Shown in pieces: positions 1 through 6,083 of a stretch of 47,105 nt of DNA. The notes below the pieces were generated by a model, which worked only from the letters and a program-made list of their open reading frames with translations, was not told the DNA's origin and ran no database searches. Origin of the DNA: an uncultured Eubacteriales bacterium (GTDB lineage Bacteria > Bacillota > Clostridia > Christensenellales > UBA1242); the NCBI GenBank assembly GCA_949001935.1, contig CARJLX010000006.1, positions 1 to 47,105 of the forward strand. Reading direction: 5' to 3'. The translations under genes and the position numbers were made by a program. The stretch's first letter is position 1. Every line of letters begins with the position of its first letter.

Positions 1-2
1 AA

Positions 3-176
3 ACCTTTTTGTCAAAACAAGACATTGTTTCAATCTCAACCTTTCCACAAGACTACAACTTTTTGAGTGAAAGTTTGGACCACGTTTCTTATGTGTGCGG
101 AATGAGTGTTCCGCCTGTCATGATAAAACGAGTTGCGGAAAGAATCTATCTACTTTTGAGAGGTGAAGATGAGTGA
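3..176 (+). CDS. C-terminal end of a DNA (cytosine-5) methyltransferase, 5' part outside window
   Basis: The reading frame is open from the window edge to a TGA at 174-176 and gives about 57 residues. They contain FPQDYNFL followed by YVCGMSVPPVMIKRVAERI, which matches the end of C5 cytosine methyltransferases: the FPxDY segment after the target-recognition region, then motif X (G-N/M-SVPP) and the closing helix. The family methylates cytosine in duplex DNA using SAM, as part of a restriction-modification system or as an orphan modification enzyme. The stop overlaps the start of the next gene by eight bases, so it is probably the first visible member of the element operon. The catalytic PCQ and ENV motifs lie outside the window, so activity cannot be judged. 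Confidence 0.62.
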   Translation, partial: TFLSKQDIVSISTFPQDYNFLSESLDHVSYVCGMSVPPVMIKRVAERIYLLLRGEDE

Positions 177-564
177 ATTGTCTGACAAAAGAAACTTAAT
201 ACGAAAGTTAAAAGAGATAAAAGAAAATCTCTCTTACGATTATCAAAAAAACTATTCAGACATTTGGAATGCGTGTGTTGATATTGACAACGAATATGGT
301 GGCATTTATTTGTGCGACCATATCCACGATTTTGGCTTGCTTGATGAAGATGATACGCAATATTGGCTTGAACAAAACAATAACGATCTTGACAGGTTGC
401 GTTATTTCATTGGAGACACTTATAGCTCTAATATGTATAGGCTCAACGCCTATGGCAATTTAGAAAATATTAGCATTGATGATTTCAAAGATTTGTGTGA
501 TGAATTGATTGATGTTGTAAGAGATGATTTAAAGAGTTTAAAATTAGCAGAAAATGTGAGGTAA
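169..564 (+). CDS. Unknown small acidic protein in the integration module
   Basis: This is a 131-residue protein I do not recognise. It is rich in Asp, Asn and Tyr, has no membrane segment or signal peptide, and looks mostly helical. I chose the ATG at 169 because GAGAGG at 157-162 is correctly spaced for it; a GTG at 163 in the same frame would overlap that ribosome binding site. It overlaps the end of the methyltransferase frame and lies 3 bases before the next gene, so the genes are probably co-transcribed. Position suggests an accessory role in the element (regulation, modification or recombination), but nothing in the sequence shows a function. Confidence 0.6.
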   Translation: MSELSDKRNLIRKLKEIKENLSYDYQKNYSDIWNACVDIDNEYGGIYLCDHIHDFGLLDEDDTQYWLEQNNNDLDRLRYFIGDTYSSNMYRLNAYGNLENISIDDFKDLCDELIDVVRDDLKSLKLAENVR

Positions 565-567
565 AAA

Positions 568-1245
568 ATGGAAAATGAATTTGTAGAACAATATGACGAA
601 AATCAGATTAAACAATTTTTTAAGGCTTGTGAAGGACACAAATACGAGTGCTATTATAAAATGATATTTGCTTATAGACTATCAAGATTGGAACTTATGA
701 ATATGAAATGGAGTGATATTGACTTTATAAAAAATACAATCACTATTCATCATATTTCACGAAATGGTGTAGATGACTATCATGCTTATTACACTCACTT
801 GAAAAGAGATGAAGAGTTTGCCCGCACTTATCCCCTTTTGCCACACATTAAAGAATTGTTAATAAATGAACAGCAAAAACAATTACAAAATTCTCTAAGT
901 CAAATGGATTACGATTACAGCAATAGAGATTATCTTTGTGTTAGAGAGAATGGCAAAATGATGAACGCCAGATGTCTTAGCAGAAATCTTAAATATATTG
1001 CGAGAGATAATAATTTGCCAAATTGCTTAATCACCGGCATTAAAGGTGCTGCAAATGATTATCTTCTTGTTCAATCCCGTAGTCCAAACCTTTTTAGGTG
1101 TTGGACAAGATTTGACATAAGCGTAAGAAGACAAAATATTTATAAAGAGTTTGACCTTTGCAATAAAAGAAATTTTATAAAACTGTTAAATGACATAATA
1201 GACCAAAATCCTGATAAAATTAGAAAAGAACAATGTGAAATGTGA
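568..1245 (+). CDS. Catalytically degenerate tyrosine recombinase domain (no N-terminal DNA-binding part)
   Basis: The 225 residues align end to end with the catalytic half of the integrase encoded just downstream. The box I region (AYRLSRLELMNMKW against FYGFRRSELLGLKW) has Ser39 in place of the catalytic Arg. The HxxR box is replaced by TGIKG, giving His to Thr and Arg to Lys. The box II WLGH becomes WTRF, losing the second His. The final nucleophile region (NIYKEFD against DVYSHLD) still has its Tyr. It lacks the SAM-like N-terminal domain. Family knowledge says the missing Arg and His residues are required for strand cleavage, so it should not recombine DNA by itself. The frame is intact and sits in a tight operon, which argues against simple decay. 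I infer a regulatory or architectural partner of the integrase. Confidence 0.72.
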   Translation: MENEFVEQYDENQIKQFFKACEGHKYECYYKMIFAYRLSRLELMNMKWSDIDFIKNTITIHHISRNGVDDYHAYYTHLKRDEEFARTYPLLPHIKELLINEQQKQLQNSLSQMDYDYSNRDYLCVRENGKMMNARCLSRNLKYIARDNNLPNCLITGIKGAANDYLLVQSRSPNLFRCWTRFDISVRRQNIYKEFDLCNKRNFIKLLNDIIDQNPDKIRKEQCEM

Positions 1246-1253
1246 GGTTAGAA

Positions 1254-1466
1254 ATGGACAAAATTCTCGAACTTTCAGCAGTCATGTTTAAAGAATATCC
1301 AGACTGCGTAAATATCAAACAATTGCAAGAAATGCTTGGAATAAGACGAACAAAAACTTATGAATTACTAAAAAATGGTGAAATAAAAGCAAAAAAGATA
1401 GGCAAAGACTACAAAATACCAAAGTATAATGTGCTTGCCTATCTTTTTAATGAGGAACAATTATGA
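1254..1466 (+). CDS. xis: Excisionase-like helix-turn-helix DNA-binding protein
   Basis: This 70-residue basic protein contains a MerR/excisionase-type winged helix: LQEMLGIRRTKTYELLKNG, then IKAKKIGKDYKIPK and a short C-terminal helix. Such proteins bind and bend DNA near attachment sites and direct the integrase towards excision. The ATG at 1254 is preferred because GAGG at 1244-1247 lies six bases upstream; the GTG at 1242 would overlap the previous stop and lose this site. Its TGA overlaps the integrase ATG (ATGA), so the two are probably translationally coupled. Position immediately before an integrase supports the Xis call. Confidence 0.8.
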   Translation: MDKILELSAVMFKEYPDCVNIKQLQEMLGIRRTKTYELLKNGEIKAKKIGKDYKIPKYNVLAYLFNEEQL

Positions 1467-2740
1467 CTGGTAAAACGGAAGTTATCAATGGCATTTACTA
1501 TTTAACAATCTATTACAAAGACTCTCTCAATCGCCATAGAAGGACAAGAATTAAAACGGACTTGCCAGAGCGTGGAAACAAAAAAGCTGCTGAAAGATTA
1601 TTACAAGAAAAACTTGACAACTTTGATATTAGAGAATACGAAAGTATTTCAAGCGAAAATATAGTTGATAAAAGCATTTTGTTTATAGATTATATTGAAC
1701 AATATGTTTTAAACAAACAAAAAGAATTAAGCCCAGCAGCATATTATTCTTACGACCAATGCGTAAAAGTGATAAAAGAATATTTCGGGAATAAACTATT
1801 ACTGAAAGATGTGACCTATCATCATATTGAAGATTTTTATGATTATCTTAAAAATGGAAGAGGAAACACAAATACAACGATAAAACATTATGCAGTCATC
1901 TTATCACCAGCTTTAAGACAAGCATATCGTGACGACTTAATCCCCAAAAACCCATACGAGTTTATGCCAAAGCTTAAAAGAGAAAAACACAAAACAGAAT
2001 TTTATAACAAAGAAGAGTTAGAAGCTCTTTTTTCTTTTGCAGACAAAACGCGATTAGGGCTTATTGTCCGTGTCGCTGCTTTTTATGGATTTCGGCGAAG
2101 CGAGTTGTTGGGATTAAAATGGAAGTCCATTGATTTTGAGAAAAAAATTATTACTGTTGAAAATAAAATCCTAAGAGTAAACGGCGTGTTATATCAGTCA
2201 GAGAAACTTAAAACAGACGCAAGTTTAAGGTCTCTGCCACTGCTACCTAAAATTGAAGAACTACTCTTAAAACGCAAAGAGGAAATTGAACATAACAAAA
2301 AACTTTATGGAAAATCATATATACATGATTTTGATGAATATGTGTTTGTTGATGATTATGGCGATATTATCTTTCCAGATTGGGTTTCACATAATTTTAG
2401 ATTATTACTAAAAAGAAACAATTTAAAGCATATTCGCTTTCACGACTTACGACATAGTTGTGCCAGCCTTTTGCTTGCAAATGATGTCCCAATGAAAAAT
2501 ATTCAAGAGTGGCTTGGTCATGCCAATTACAGCACAACTGCTGATGTATATTCTCACTTGGACTTTTCATCTAAAATCAGATCTGGTGACATCATTGGCA
2601 CACAACTTTCAGAGTATGACTACAAAGCTGCTATGAATAAGCAAGATTTGGAACTTGAAATAAAGAGATTAAATCGGTTGCTTGAAGAAAAGCAGGCACT
2701 TTTGGACAAGCAAAAAGCAAGTGACAGCGGAATGGAATAA
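1463..2740 (+). CDS. int: Tyrosine recombinase integrase of a tRNA-Arg-associated element
   Basis: A 425-residue site-specific recombinase with the full domain order. The N-terminal arm-binding domain (about 1-60) is of the Tn916/ICE type, with YYLTIYYKD and a basic patch. The core-binding SAM-like domain (about 70-170) is followed by the catalytic domain with Arg211 (FRRSE), His327-x-x-Arg330 (HDLRH), WLGH near residue 350 and nucleophile Tyr363. The last 35 residues form a charged coiled-coil-like tail (LELEIKRLNRLLEEKQALL), longer than usual. The gene points at a tRNA-Arg about 300 bases away, the classical placement of an integrase beside its attachment site. It likely catalyses integration and excision of the element that extends leftward out of the window. 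Between them lie three 11-base tandem repeats that could be arm sites. Confidence 0.93.
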   Translation: MTGKTEVINGIYYLTIYYKDSLNRHRRTRIKTDLPERGNKKAAERLLQEKLDNFDIREYESISSENIVDKSILFIDYIEQYVLNKQKELSPAAYYSYDQCVKVIKEYFGNKLLLKDVTYHHIEDFYDYLKNGRGNTNTTIKHYAVILSPALRQAYRDDLIPKNPYEFMPKLKREKHKTEFYNKEELEALFSFADKTRLGLIVRVAAFYGFRRSELLGLKWKSIDFEKKIITVENKILRVNGVLYQSEKLKTDASLRSLPLLPKIEELLLKRKEEIEHNKKLYGKSYIHDFDEYVFVDDYGDIIFPDWVSHNFRLLLKRNNLKHIRFHDLRHSCASLLLANDVPMKNIQEWLGHANYSTTADVYSHLDFSSKIRSGDIIGTQLSEYDYKAAMNKQDLELEIKRLNRLLEEKQALLDKQKASDSGME

Positions 2741-2831
2741 AGACTTTTTGCGAAAATTCTGCAAAAATAACACTATACGATACAATACGAAATTGTCCGA
2801 TTTTAAACGGAATTAAGCCACTTTTTTGCAG

Positions 2832-2864
2832 AAATTCGTCACGAATTCGTCACAAATTCGTCAC
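2832..2864 (+). repeat. Three tandem 11-base repeats downstream of the integrase (possible Int/Xis arm sites)
   Basis: Units at 2832-2842, 2843-2853 and 2854-2864 read aaattcgtcac, gaattcgtcac and aaattcgtcac. The period of one helical turn puts each copy on the same face of the DNA, as expected for cooperative binding by a recombinase N-terminal domain or an excisionase. They lie between the int stop and the tRNA-Arg attachment region. Function is inferred from position only. Confidence 0.6.
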
Positions 2865-2980
2865 AAAGCCCATTTTCAACCATATTTTTTGTAAAAACTT
2901 GCGAAAAATCAGTCCAAAAACTTGAACCCCCTAACTGCTATTTTTGAGTGTGCGGGGGTTCAAATTTTGGCTTATAAAAA

Positions 2981-3011
2981 ACAAAAAAGTAGCGATTGTT
3001 AAAATCGCTAC
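2981..3011 (-). terminator. Intrinsic terminator after tRNA-Arg
   Basis: On the minus strand a perfect 9-base stem GTAGCGATT / AATCGCTAC with a 4-base loop (2989-3011) is followed by a run of U (2981-2988). It sits just downstream of the tRNA-Arg 3' end. Confidence 0.85.
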
Positions 3012-3036
3012 ATGCCCCTAAAATAAAGGGATTTAG

Positions 3037-3111
3037 TGGTGCGCCCACCAAGACTCGAACTCGGCATAAACGTTCCGAAGACGTTTGTGATATCCACTTC
3101 ACTATGGGCGC
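3037..3111 (-). tRNA. tRNA-Arg (anticodon TCG), likely attachment site of the element
   Basis: The acceptor stem GCGCCCA pairs with TGGGCGC, followed by A and an encoded CCA. The D-stem is GTGA/TCAC. The anticodon stem AACGT/ACGTT encloses loop CTTCGGA, giving anticodon TCG, which reads CGA codons and possibly other CGN codons. The T-arm contains GTTCGAG. The 5' end faces the chromosome and the 3' half faces the integrase, the usual arrangement when an element integrates into a tRNA gene and rebuilds its 3' end. The other element end, with a copy of this 3' half, should lie left of the window. Confidence 0.93.
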
Positions 3112-3159
3112 AAATTTGTATTTTTGATAAGGGGAACACTTAAACCCCCGCACACTCGC

Positions 3160-3197
3160 TCCGAAGACTTATGTGCTATCCATTACACTATGAGAGC
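3160..3197 (-). pseudogene. Truncated tRNA-Arg 5' half (remnant)
   Basis: On the minus strand, starting at 3197, the sequence reads GCTCTCA, then a good D-arm (GTGT...GCAC) and the same anticodon-loop sequence CTTCGGA as the intact tRNA. After the loop the anticodon stem does not close, no matching 3' acceptor strand (TGAGAGC) exists, and the sequence runs into the GC-rich inverted-repeat arm. It looks like a tRNA gene cut at the anticodon loop by past integration or recombination. Confidence 0.65.
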
Positions 3198-3358
3198 AAA
3201 ATTGATAAAATTATTTAATTGTAAATGTTCAAACTTTAAGGTGTGATTATGAATTTTTATGTGTTTTTTATAAAAGTTTTATAGAAAACTTTTTCACACT
3301 AACAAAAAACACGGGAAACCCTTATAAATAAAGGAGTCTAGACTCACTAACCTCGTAA

Positions 3359-3396
3359 TCCGAAGACGATTGTGATATCCACTTCACTATAGGTGC
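3359..3396 (-). pseudogene. Second truncated tRNA-Arg 5' half (remnant)
   Basis: On the minus strand from 3396 the sequence starts GCACCTA. From the base after the acceptor to the end of the anticodon loop it matches the intact tRNA-Arg with a single difference. As with the other remnant, similarity stops at CTTCGGA: no acceptor 3' strand (TAGGTGC) or closing anticodon stem follows. The common breakpoint marks CTTCGGA as a probable recombination core. Confidence 0.65.
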
Positions 3397-3531
3397 TTAT
3401 TTTTGCAATGTTATTATAACAAAATTTTGCAAATTTTCAAACCTTTGTTTATATCTTTTTTATTTCCATTGTCGAAATTTGTAAATTTTTGTCAAAAAGT
3501 ATTGTTTTTATTGATTTTTTGTTAATTTATT

Positions 3532-3560
3532 TTGATTTTTTGTCTATTTAGTGGTAAGAT
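3532..3560 (+). promoter_or_regulatory. Probable sigma-A promoter of the VirD4-like gene
   Basis: TTGATT (3532-3537), a 17-base spacer and TAAGAT (3555-3560) lie 29 bases before the ATG, followed by the ribosome binding site GGAGG at 3580-3584. It is a fair but not perfect match. Confidence 0.5.
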
Positions 3561-3588
3561 AATATTAATATATTATATTGGAGGTTTT

Positions 3589-5628
3589 ATGGCTGAAAAG
3601 AAAAAAATGAGCAAATTTACAAAAGTTCTCATTTTAATGGGAGTTTTCCTTGTTCTTGGTTACGGAATAGGCGTTGCACTCGTTATGTTCACAAAACAAA
3701 ATGTCGCTTTAACCACTGCTCTAACCGACCAACTTGCTTTCATTATGGCAGGAGTCGGCGTATTAGCCGGTTTTGCAATTGGTTTATCTCTTAAAAGCAA
3801 AAAGAAAGAAAATGGTAAAAACCAAGGTGAAACTGCAAAAGGCGAAAAAATTGAAATTCAGCATGATTCTACATTTATGACTGAAGATCAGTTAAAAAAC
3901 AACTCTGATCCAAGCATAATTTATACCACATGGGATAAATTGCCTTCTTTAGACAAAACAGGATTTGTTTTTAGGCACAAGGTTAAGGGTGGAAAATTTG
4001 AAATCAATATGAAGCATGAAACGCATGCTCTCGTTATTGGTACAACTGGTACTGGTAAAACTCAAGTTTTGGCAGATCCAACTATTCGTATTCTTGCCCA
4101 CTCAAAAGAAAAACCTAGTATGATTTTAGCAGACCCAAAAGGCGAATTATATGAAGATAACTATAACATTCTTGTTGAAGAAGGTTATGACGTTCAAGTA
4201 TTAAACCTTGATAATCCTTATATATCTTCTAGATGGAATCCAATGGAACTTGCTTGGGACATCTATGAACGAGCTGGCAATCTTGTTAAAGAAGTTAAAA
4301 AAATCTCTGGTTGCACCCCTCAAGAAGCAGGCTATAAAGTTTTCTCAGAGGCAGAACTTGGCGGAAGAGTATATGGCGATACTTGGTATGCTTTTGAAGG
4401 TAAGGCCTACCCTGACAATGAGATTTTAAAATCAGAACTTGAAGCAAGAAAAACTCAACTTGAAGATGAAGCAAAGTCAACTTTAAGGAATATTGGTATT
4501 GCTATCATTCCAGTTCCACCCGATGCTAAAGAGCCAATGTGGCTGAGAGGATCGCAAGACTTGATTGTTGGTATTATGGAAGGTATGCTTGAAGATAGTC
4601 GCGATCCTAGGCTTGGTATGACTAAGGAAAAATTCAACTTCTTCAATATGTACAAAATTGCAATGAAGCGCGATTCTAATGGTACAGATTCTCAAATAGA
4701 CTCACTCAAGCACTATAGCGAGGGACGCGACCCAATTCGTTCAAGCGTTCACGACTTGATGGCAACAATATGTGGAACAAGCCCTATCACACAAAGATCT
4801 TTCCTTGGAACACTTGGTTCAAGTTTAGGATTGTTCAGTGACGAAGGCATATTATACATGACAAGTGCAACAGATGTAGATTTTACTCAACTTCAAGAAC
4901 GCCCTACCGCATTCTTTATTCGAATCCCAGATCATAAACCAGAACGCCACACACTTGGCACGCTTTGTATCTCTCAATTATACAAAGTCCTAGTTGATGT
5001 TGCAAACAGAACGATGAACCCAAAAACAGGAAAATATGGTACACTTAAACGCAAAGTTTACTATATTTTGGATGAGTTTGGTAATATGCCAGCAATTGAA
5101 AATTTTGGTACTATGGTAACTGTTTCGCGTTCAAGAAATATTTTCTTCGAAATTATATTACAATCATACAAACAACTTGATATCAAATACGGTGCAGATG
5201 AAGCACAAAATATTCGTGGAAACTTCCAAATGGAACTCTTCCTTGGCTCAGAAGACGCTTCAACAATTCAAGCTTTCTCAGACGCCTGCGGTGAAGTGAC
5301 TGTATTCACCAACGAAGAGTCTAAATCTGAAAGTAGCAAGAGTGAACAAGGAACAACCACAAACAAGAGCGTGCAGAGAAGTCGCCGTCCACTTATCGAC
5401 AAGGGCGAACTTAGAACATTGCCTAAATTCACAGTTATTGCAAAGCTTTTCCGTCAACCTATTATGAAAGAACAAATGACAATCTTTGCTTTAAATAATA
5501 ACTTTAAAAAGGCTCCTGCTCAAGCTCCAACAGGTCTTGCAAAGAAACTTGATGTTGATGCAATCCACTACGATATTGAAAAGCGAAACAGAATTGTTCT
5601 TCGACCATCTTCACCTTTTGACTTGTAA
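3589..5628 (+). CDS. VirD4/TraG-type coupling ATPase, stand-alone
   Basis: A 679-residue protein with two N-terminal membrane segments (LILMGVFLVLGYGIGVALVMF near residues 10-35, and a second near 45-65) and a cytoplasmic RecA-like ATPase. Walker A is GTTGTGKT at Gly151, DPKGELY follows about 25 residues later, and Walker B is YYILDEFGNMP with Asp495. This matches VirD4/TraG coupling proteins, hexameric motors that bring relaxase-bound DNA to a type IV secretion channel in the membrane. The ATG at 3589 follows GGAGG; an upstream in-frame ATG has none. No relaxase, VirB4 or channel gene is adjacent; the gene stands alone between tRNA clusters with its own promoter and terminator. It may be the remainder of a conjugative element or a chromosomal DNA pump. 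Confidence 0.88.
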   Translation: MAEKKKMSKFTKVLILMGVFLVLGYGIGVALVMFTKQNVALTTALTDQLAFIMAGVGVLAGFAIGLSLKSKKKENGKNQGETAKGEKIEIQHDSTFMTEDQLKNNSDPSIIYTTWDKLPSLDKTGFVFRHKVKGGKFEINMKHETHALVIGTTGTGKTQVLADPTIRILAHSKEKPSMILADPKGELYEDNYNILVEEGYDVQVLNLDNPYISSRWNPMELAWDIYERAGNLVKEVKKISGCTPQEAGYKVFSEAELGGRVYGDTWYAFEGKAYPDNEILKSELEARKTQLEDEAKSTLRNIGIAIIPVPPDAKEPMWLRGSQDLIVGIMEGMLEDSRDPRLGMTKEKFNFFNMYKIAMKRDSNGTDSQIDSLKHYSEGRDPIRSSVHDLMATICGTSPITQRSFLGTLGSSLGLFSDEGILYMTSATDVDFTQLQERPTAFFIRIPDHKPERHTLGTLCISQLYKVLVDVANRTMNPKTGKYGTLKRKVYYILDEFGNMPAIENFGTMVTVSRSRNIFFEIILQSYKQLDIKYGADEAQNIRGNFQMELFLGSEDASTIQAFSDACGEVTVFTNEESKSESSKSEQGTTTNKSVQRSRRPLIDKGELRTLPKFTVIAKLFRQPIMKEQMTIFALNNNFKKAPAQAPTGLAKKLDVDAIHYDIEKRNRIVLRPSSPFDL

Positions 5629-5718
5629 CAACCTAATGTTGCACGATTATCAACATGCCTATATAAAAAGCAATATATTCGTTCAACTAAAGAGAAAAAA
5701 CAAAAGAAAATTAATACA

Positions 5719-5757
5719 AAAGCCTTCTGATTTTAAATTAAAATTCAAAAGGCTTTT
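5719..5757 (+). terminator. Terminator of the VirD4-like gene
   Basis: AAAGCCTT pairs with AAGGCTTT across an AT-rich inner stem, then TTTTATTTTA. It lies about 90 bases after the stop codon. Confidence 0.75.
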
Positions 5758-5856
5758 TATTTTACTTGTTTTTATTAAAAAACAATATATATTTGACAAT
5801 AAAATCAAAAACTGATAAAATAACAAAGACAATGCAGGCGTGGCGGAGGTCGGGTT

Positions 5857-5979
5857 CCCATAAAACGCTTGTGGATATGCGGATATGGCGGAATGGCAGA
5901 CGCGCAAGTTTCAGGTACTTGTAGTGGAAACACTATGTGAGTTCAACTCTCACTATCCGCACCAAAAGCGGTTTATGGG
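5857..5979. repeat. 18-base inverted repeats flanking the inner tRNA-Leu
   Basis: The arm cccataaaacgcttgtgg (5857-5874) is the reverse complement of 5962-5979 at 16 of 18 positions. The right arm begins with the CCA of the inner tRNA. In RNA the arms would form a stem that loops out the inner tRNA and brings the two parts of the outer tRNA close together. Confidence 0.7.
5879..5964 (+). tRNA. tRNA-Leu (anticodon CAG), complete, nested inside another tRNA-Leu
   Basis: A class II tRNA of 86 bases: acceptor GCGGATA/TATCCGC with A and encoded CCA, D-arm GCG...CGC, anticodon stem CAAGT/ACTTG around TTCAGGT (CAG, reading CUG), an extended variable arm and T-arm GTGAG/CTCAC with loop TTCAACT. All stems pair, so it should be functional. 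It sits entirely in the D-loop insertion of the surrounding tRNA-Leu. Confidence 0.93.
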
Positions 5980-6056
5980 TGACAGTGGCAGACGCGCTGG
6001 CTTCAGGTGCCAGTGATAGCAATATCGTATGAGTTCAACCCTCATCGCCTGCACCA

Positions 6057-6082
6057 AAAAACACACAATTTTGTGTGTTTTT
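6057..6082. terminator. Bidirectional terminator between the tRNA-Leu region and spoIIE
   Basis: A perfect 12-base stem AAAAACACACAA / TTGTGTGTTTTT with two bases between the arms. It starts right after the outer tRNA CCA and ends one base before the spoIIE stop, serving both convergent units. Confidence 0.88.
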
Positions 6083-6083
6083 A

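Larger units (their letters stand above)
2922..3157. repeat. Inverted-repeat structure bracketing tRNA-Arg
   Basis: An 18-base motif, gagtgtgcgggggttcaa (2946-2963), recurs in inverted orientation at 3140-3157 with one mismatch, so the tRNA-Arg lies between the arms. The left arm also pairs perfectly over 10 bases with ttgaaccccc at 2922-2931. These GC-rich arms stand out in AT-rich surroundings and may mark the element boundary or recombinase binding sites. Confidence 0.6.
5834..6056 (+). tRNA. tRNA-Leu (anticodon CAG) interrupted by a 136-base insertion that holds another tRNA-Leu
   Basis: The 5' piece GCAGGCGTGGCGGA (5834-5847) has a seven-base acceptor strand that pairs perfectly with CGCCTGC at the far end (before ACCA, 6053-6056), not with anything nearby. 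Removing 5848-5983 joins it to AGTGGCAGACGCGC and yields a textbook class II tRNA-Leu: D-stem GCG/CGC, anticodon stem CTGGC/GCCAG around TTCAGGT (CAG), a long variable arm and T-loop GTTCAAC. As it stands the D-loop contains the insertion, so a working tRNA would need the insert removed from RNA. Otherwise this is a dead gene. The 3' part alone begins with a GCGGTTT strand that cannot close the acceptor stem. Confidence 0.65.

Noticed and set aside
2832..2864. A possible CRISPR array
   Set aside because: The three repeats are 11 bases long with no spacers and no cas genes nearby; no other regularly spaced repeats are seen.
2938..3153. A minus-strand frame of 71 codons
   Set aside because: It runs through the tRNA-Arg and the inverted repeats, so the RNA gene explains the sequence.
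5970..6056. The right tRNA-Leu read as an independent complete gene starting at GCGGTTT
   Set aside because: GCGGTTT cannot pair with the CGCCTGC acceptor 3' strand (two clear mismatches plus two wobbles) and the D-arm spacing is wrong; GCAGGCG at 5834 pairs perfectly.
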